Below, in pieces: positions 62,054 to 64,000 of a DNA stretch of 64,000 nucleotides; position 1 is the first letter of the stretch, and each line of letters starts with the position of its first letter. The stretch is from Changpingibacter yushuensis. GTDB lineage: Bacteria > Actinomycetota > Actinomycetes > Actinomycetales > Actinomycetaceae. The notes beneath the pieces were generated by a model, which had not been told where the DNA came from, searched no databases, and saw only the letters and a program-made list of their open reading frames with translations. Made by a program: the position numbers and the translations under genes. The DNA is taken from NCBI RefSeq assembly GCF_014041995.1, contig NZ_CP059492.1, positions 1,612,001 through 1,676,000 of the forward strand. The letters run 5' to 3'.

Positions 62054-63391
62054 TCAGTACGTGGATAGGAACCGTAGCCGTTCAGCCGGTGTGACTTGGT
62101 GCTGGTACTGCTGCCATTCGTGGTGTTTATCGCGGATGAAGTAGTCGAAGCAGTCTTCACCCAAGGTTTCGGCTACCAGTTCAGACTTCTGCATGAGCGC
62201 AATGGCCTCACTCAACGACTCAGGCAACGCCTCAATTCCCAGAATGCCCCGCTCCATATCGCTCATCTGTGCAATGTCAGAATCCGCGGGTTCGGGAAGC
62301 TCGTAGTCACCTTCGATTCCCGCCAAACCCGCAGCCACCATAACGGCGAATGCCAGGTACGGGTTGGCTGCGGAATCAATGGAACGGAACTCGAGCCGCG
62401 CGGATTGAGTCTTCTGAGGCTTGTATGCAGGAACCCTGATCAAGGCGCTGCGGTTGTTGGGACCCCAGCACACGTAGGACGGCGCTTCGTCACCACCCCA
62501 TAGCCGCTTGTAGGAATTGACATGCTGGTTGGTCACAGCCGCGATCTCCCGGGCGTGCCGCAGCAGACCAGCCATGAACTGCCGCCCAGTCTTGGATAGG
62601 CCGTAGGCACCTGTGGGATCCGCAAATGCGTTGCGTTCACCTTCAAACAAGGAGATATGGGTGTGCATGCCGCTGCCCGGGGCATCGACCAGTGGTTTGG
62701 GCATGAACGATGCTTGAACACCTTGGTGAATAGCAACTTCTTGGATCACAGCGCGCAGACTCATGAGGTTGTCCGCCATCGAAAGCGCATCAGAGTAGCG
62801 CAGGTCGATCTCGTTTTGGCCCGGGCCTGCTTCGTGGTGTGAGAACTCCACCGAGATCCCCATCTCTTCGAGCGTGAGAATGGCTTCCCTACGGAAATCG
62901 TGGGCTGTGGATCGCGAGACGTGGTCGAAGTAGGAGGCATTGTCAATGGGAACGGGGACTGCGTCAGCTGAAGTCTCAGGCTGGAACAGGTAGAACTCCA
63001 CCTCGGGATGGACGTAGCAGGTGAACCCCATCTCTGCAGCTTTGGAGAGTGTGCGCTTGAGAATAGTGCGCGGGTCTGACCGCGCCGGTTCGTTATCGCG
63101 TGTGGTGATGTCGCAGAACATCCGAGCAACTGCGTTATCGGAACCGCGCCATGGCAAGATCTGGAATGTGGCAGCGTCCGGGCGAGCCAACATGTCGGAT
63201 TCAAGTACCCGAGTCAAACCTTGAATTGAGGAGCCGTCGAATCCAATGCCTTCTTCGAATGCTTCCTCCAGTTCTGCAGGAGCGATCGCGACGGACTTGA
63301 GCTGCCCAACGACGTCGGTAAACCACAATCGGACAAAACGTACTCCGCGTTCCTCGATTGTCCGAAGCACGTATTCCTGTTGACGGTCCAT
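62054..63391 (-). CDS. glnA2: Second glutamine synthetase (GlnA2-like)
   Basis: A 445-residue type I GS with all active-site segments (FDGSSIQGL, VHPEVEFYLF, GMHTHISLFEG, NPYLAFAVMVAAG). The DLYxLPPEE-type adenylylation tyrosine is not present; the corresponding region reads PADSDIAQMSDMERG. The gene therefore is probably not controlled by GlnE although it lies directly upstream of it, as in M. tuberculosis (glnA2-glnE). GAGGAGACC precedes the ATG at 63391. Confidence 0.94.
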   Translation of the reverse strand: MDRQQEYVLRTIEERGVRFVRLWFTDVVGQLKSVAIAPAELEEAFEEGIGFDGSSIQGLTRVLESDMLARPDAATFQILPWRGSDNAVARMFCDITTRDNEPARSDPRTILKRTLSKAAEMGFTCYVHPEVEFYLFQPETSADAVPVPIDNASYFDHVSRSTAHDFRREAILTLEEMGISVEFSHHEAGPGQNEIDLRYSDALSMADNLMSLRAVIQEVAIHQGVQASFMPKPLVDAPGSGMHTHISLFEGERNAFADPTGAYGLSKTGRQFMAGLLRHAREIAAVTNQHVNSYKRLWGGDEAPSYVCWGPNNRSALIRVPAYKPQKTQSARLEFRSIDSAANPYLAFAVMVAAGLAGIEGDYELPEPADSDIAQMSDMERGILGIEALPESLSEAIALMQKSELVAETLGEDCFDYFIRDKHHEWQQYQHQVTPAERLRFLSTY

Positions 63392-63453
63392 TGGTCTCCT
63401 CACATCGCTCTGCCACGACTATTGTGCCATTGACCGGAGCGCGTGCGGGCGAC

Positions 63454-64000
63454 TCACTGTTCAGTGGACGGCGAACTCTGCCAACCACGCAGCCCCGCAC
63501 CAAGCGTATCGTCATCACGCGTATCGTCGGCCTCGGGAGCGGAGTGGATTCGCGCGAACATGAGCTTGATGAACTCGGGGATCTGACGCAGCTCAGTAAG
63601 CGGTGAAGTGGTGTACACAATCCAGGGAAACACCTCATCAACCCTTCGATTGTCTCCCACGCTGAGGCGTTCAATGCTCTGCTCCCATTCGTGCGCGCAA
63701 TCCAACGCCACAGCCCAGCCAGCCAGATGCGCGAACTGCTCTAGAGTCGCCCCACCTGCACGAGGGGCCTCCAGAAGATACCTCCGAAAGCCCAACGCCT
63801 GGTCGCGGGCTACAGATCCTTCAACAGTTCGTTCTGCAGCTCCGAGGATCGTAATCGCACCCAGAAGAACGAGCACTCCGCATACCAGAAGCCAAAACGG
63901 GCGCAGTGAACTGGTCAGCATCAAGAAGATGGAGACAGCTGCGCCCATTGCCCCGCCAAGAAACTCCAACGCCCCGGCATTGGATAGCTTCTGACGAGCA
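63454..64000 (-). CDS. DUF2207-like membrane protein (5' end beyond the window)
   Basis: The C-terminal 181 residues of a longer protein; the frame is open to base 64000. Two hydrophobic segments lie near the left of what is visible (about 63960-63850), followed by the DUF2207-like pattern GFRRYLLEA ... FPWIVY. The end is acidic. Its function is unknown. The gene lies 62 bases upstream of glnA2 on the same strand, so it may be cotranscribed. Confidence 0.55.
   Translation of the reverse strand, partial: ARQKLSNAGALEFLGGAMGAAVSIFLMLTSSLRPFWLLVCGVLVLLGAITILGAAERTVEGSVARDQALGFRRYLLEAPRAGGATLEQFAHLAGWAVALDCAHEWEQSIERLSVGDNRRVDEVFPWIVYTTSPLTELRQIPEFIKLMFARIHSAPEADDTRDDDTLGAGLRGWQSSPSTEQ

Noticed and set aside
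1-64000. CRISPR arrays, tRNA or rRNA genes, insertion sequences
   Set aside because: No direct-repeat spacer arrays, no T-loop consensus in intergenic DNA, and no transposase-like protein or terminal inverted repeats.

Overview
The window is a moderately GC-rich stretch of an actinobacterial chromosome, entirely chromosomal backbone. Markers that are essentially actinobacterial are SepH, an Rv2175c-type DNA-binding protein next to a PASTA kinase, the DUF3159/OB-fold/DUF3710/DUF4193 cluster, DUF4191, DUF4192, DUF3043, DUF5998, a DUF7455 zinc-ribbon protein, and two glutamine synthetases flanking a GlnE. Gene order follows blocks I know from Mycobacterium tuberculosis (Rv2689c-Rv2699c, the pknL-aroG block, the trpD block, and the dlaT-glnA1-glnE-glnA2 block). 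Several respiratory, dut and lipoate genes usually found there are absent, and the phosphofructokinase looks pyrophosphate-dependent. This suggests a smaller-genome, largely fermentative member of Actinomycetales such as Actinomycetaceae; the family assignment is inference.

Layout. 0-6.1 kb: partial TRAM RNA methyltransferase, APC permease, two TrkA-type potassium regulators, DUF3159, OB-fold, DUF3710, DUF4193. 6.4-16.8 kb: sepH, thymidine kinase, a phosphodiesterase-fold protein, DUF5998, topoisomerase IV parC and parE with a tandem GNAT protein between them, DUF7455, and a DnaQ-like exonuclease. 17-24.7 kb: principal sigma factor, glycine cleavage operon (usp-gcvT-gcvH-gcvP), DUF4192. 24.9-28.2 kb: polyprenyl diphosphate synthase and a drug-exporter-like MFS transporter with its TetR repressor. 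28.3-35 kb: Rv2175c-like protein, LysM/lytic transglycosylase, PASTA kinase, DAHP synthase, PPi-phosphofructokinase. 35.1-44.8 kb: DEDD/GIY-YIG nuclease, RAM-domain protein, trpD, receiver-like protein, sodA, FKBP lipoprotein, erpA, glycerate kinase-like protein, M20 dipeptidase. 45-49.5 kb: DUF3043, pyrD, small membrane protein, leucyl aminopeptidase. 49.6-63.4 kb: lpd, sucB-type E2, DUF4191, glnA, an amino-acid ABC transporter, a histidine phosphatase, glnE and a second glutamine synthetase. The window ends inside a DUF2207-like membrane protein.

The genes show three coherent themes. Nitrogen: glnA carries a four-half-site GlnR operator and an adenylylation tyrosine, glnE is the adenylyltransferase, and a polar amino-acid importer lies between them. 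Cell wall and signalling: the LysM transglycosylase sits between the PASTA kinase and a homologue of its known DNA-binding substrate. Glycine and lipoyl metabolism: the glycine cleavage genes and the lpd/E2 pair need lipoate, yet lipA and lipB are absent from their usual place.

No phage, insertion sequence, CRISPR array, tRNA or rRNA was found. The most unusual signals are non-coding. Two unrelated genes (sigA and the PASTA kinase gene) end in five tandem 16-bp units that each repeat the stop-codon context, so that stops fall in all three frames. About eleven genes lack a Shine-Dalgarno sequence and have a TANNNT -10 element 6-7 nt before the start codon, which predicts leaderless mRNAs. Three palindromes sit at promoter positions: an exact 14-bp one before the MFS gene, a 5-bp-arm inverted repeat before sodA, and an imperfect 22-bp one before lpd. 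I did not find a novel multi-gene defence or biosynthetic system.
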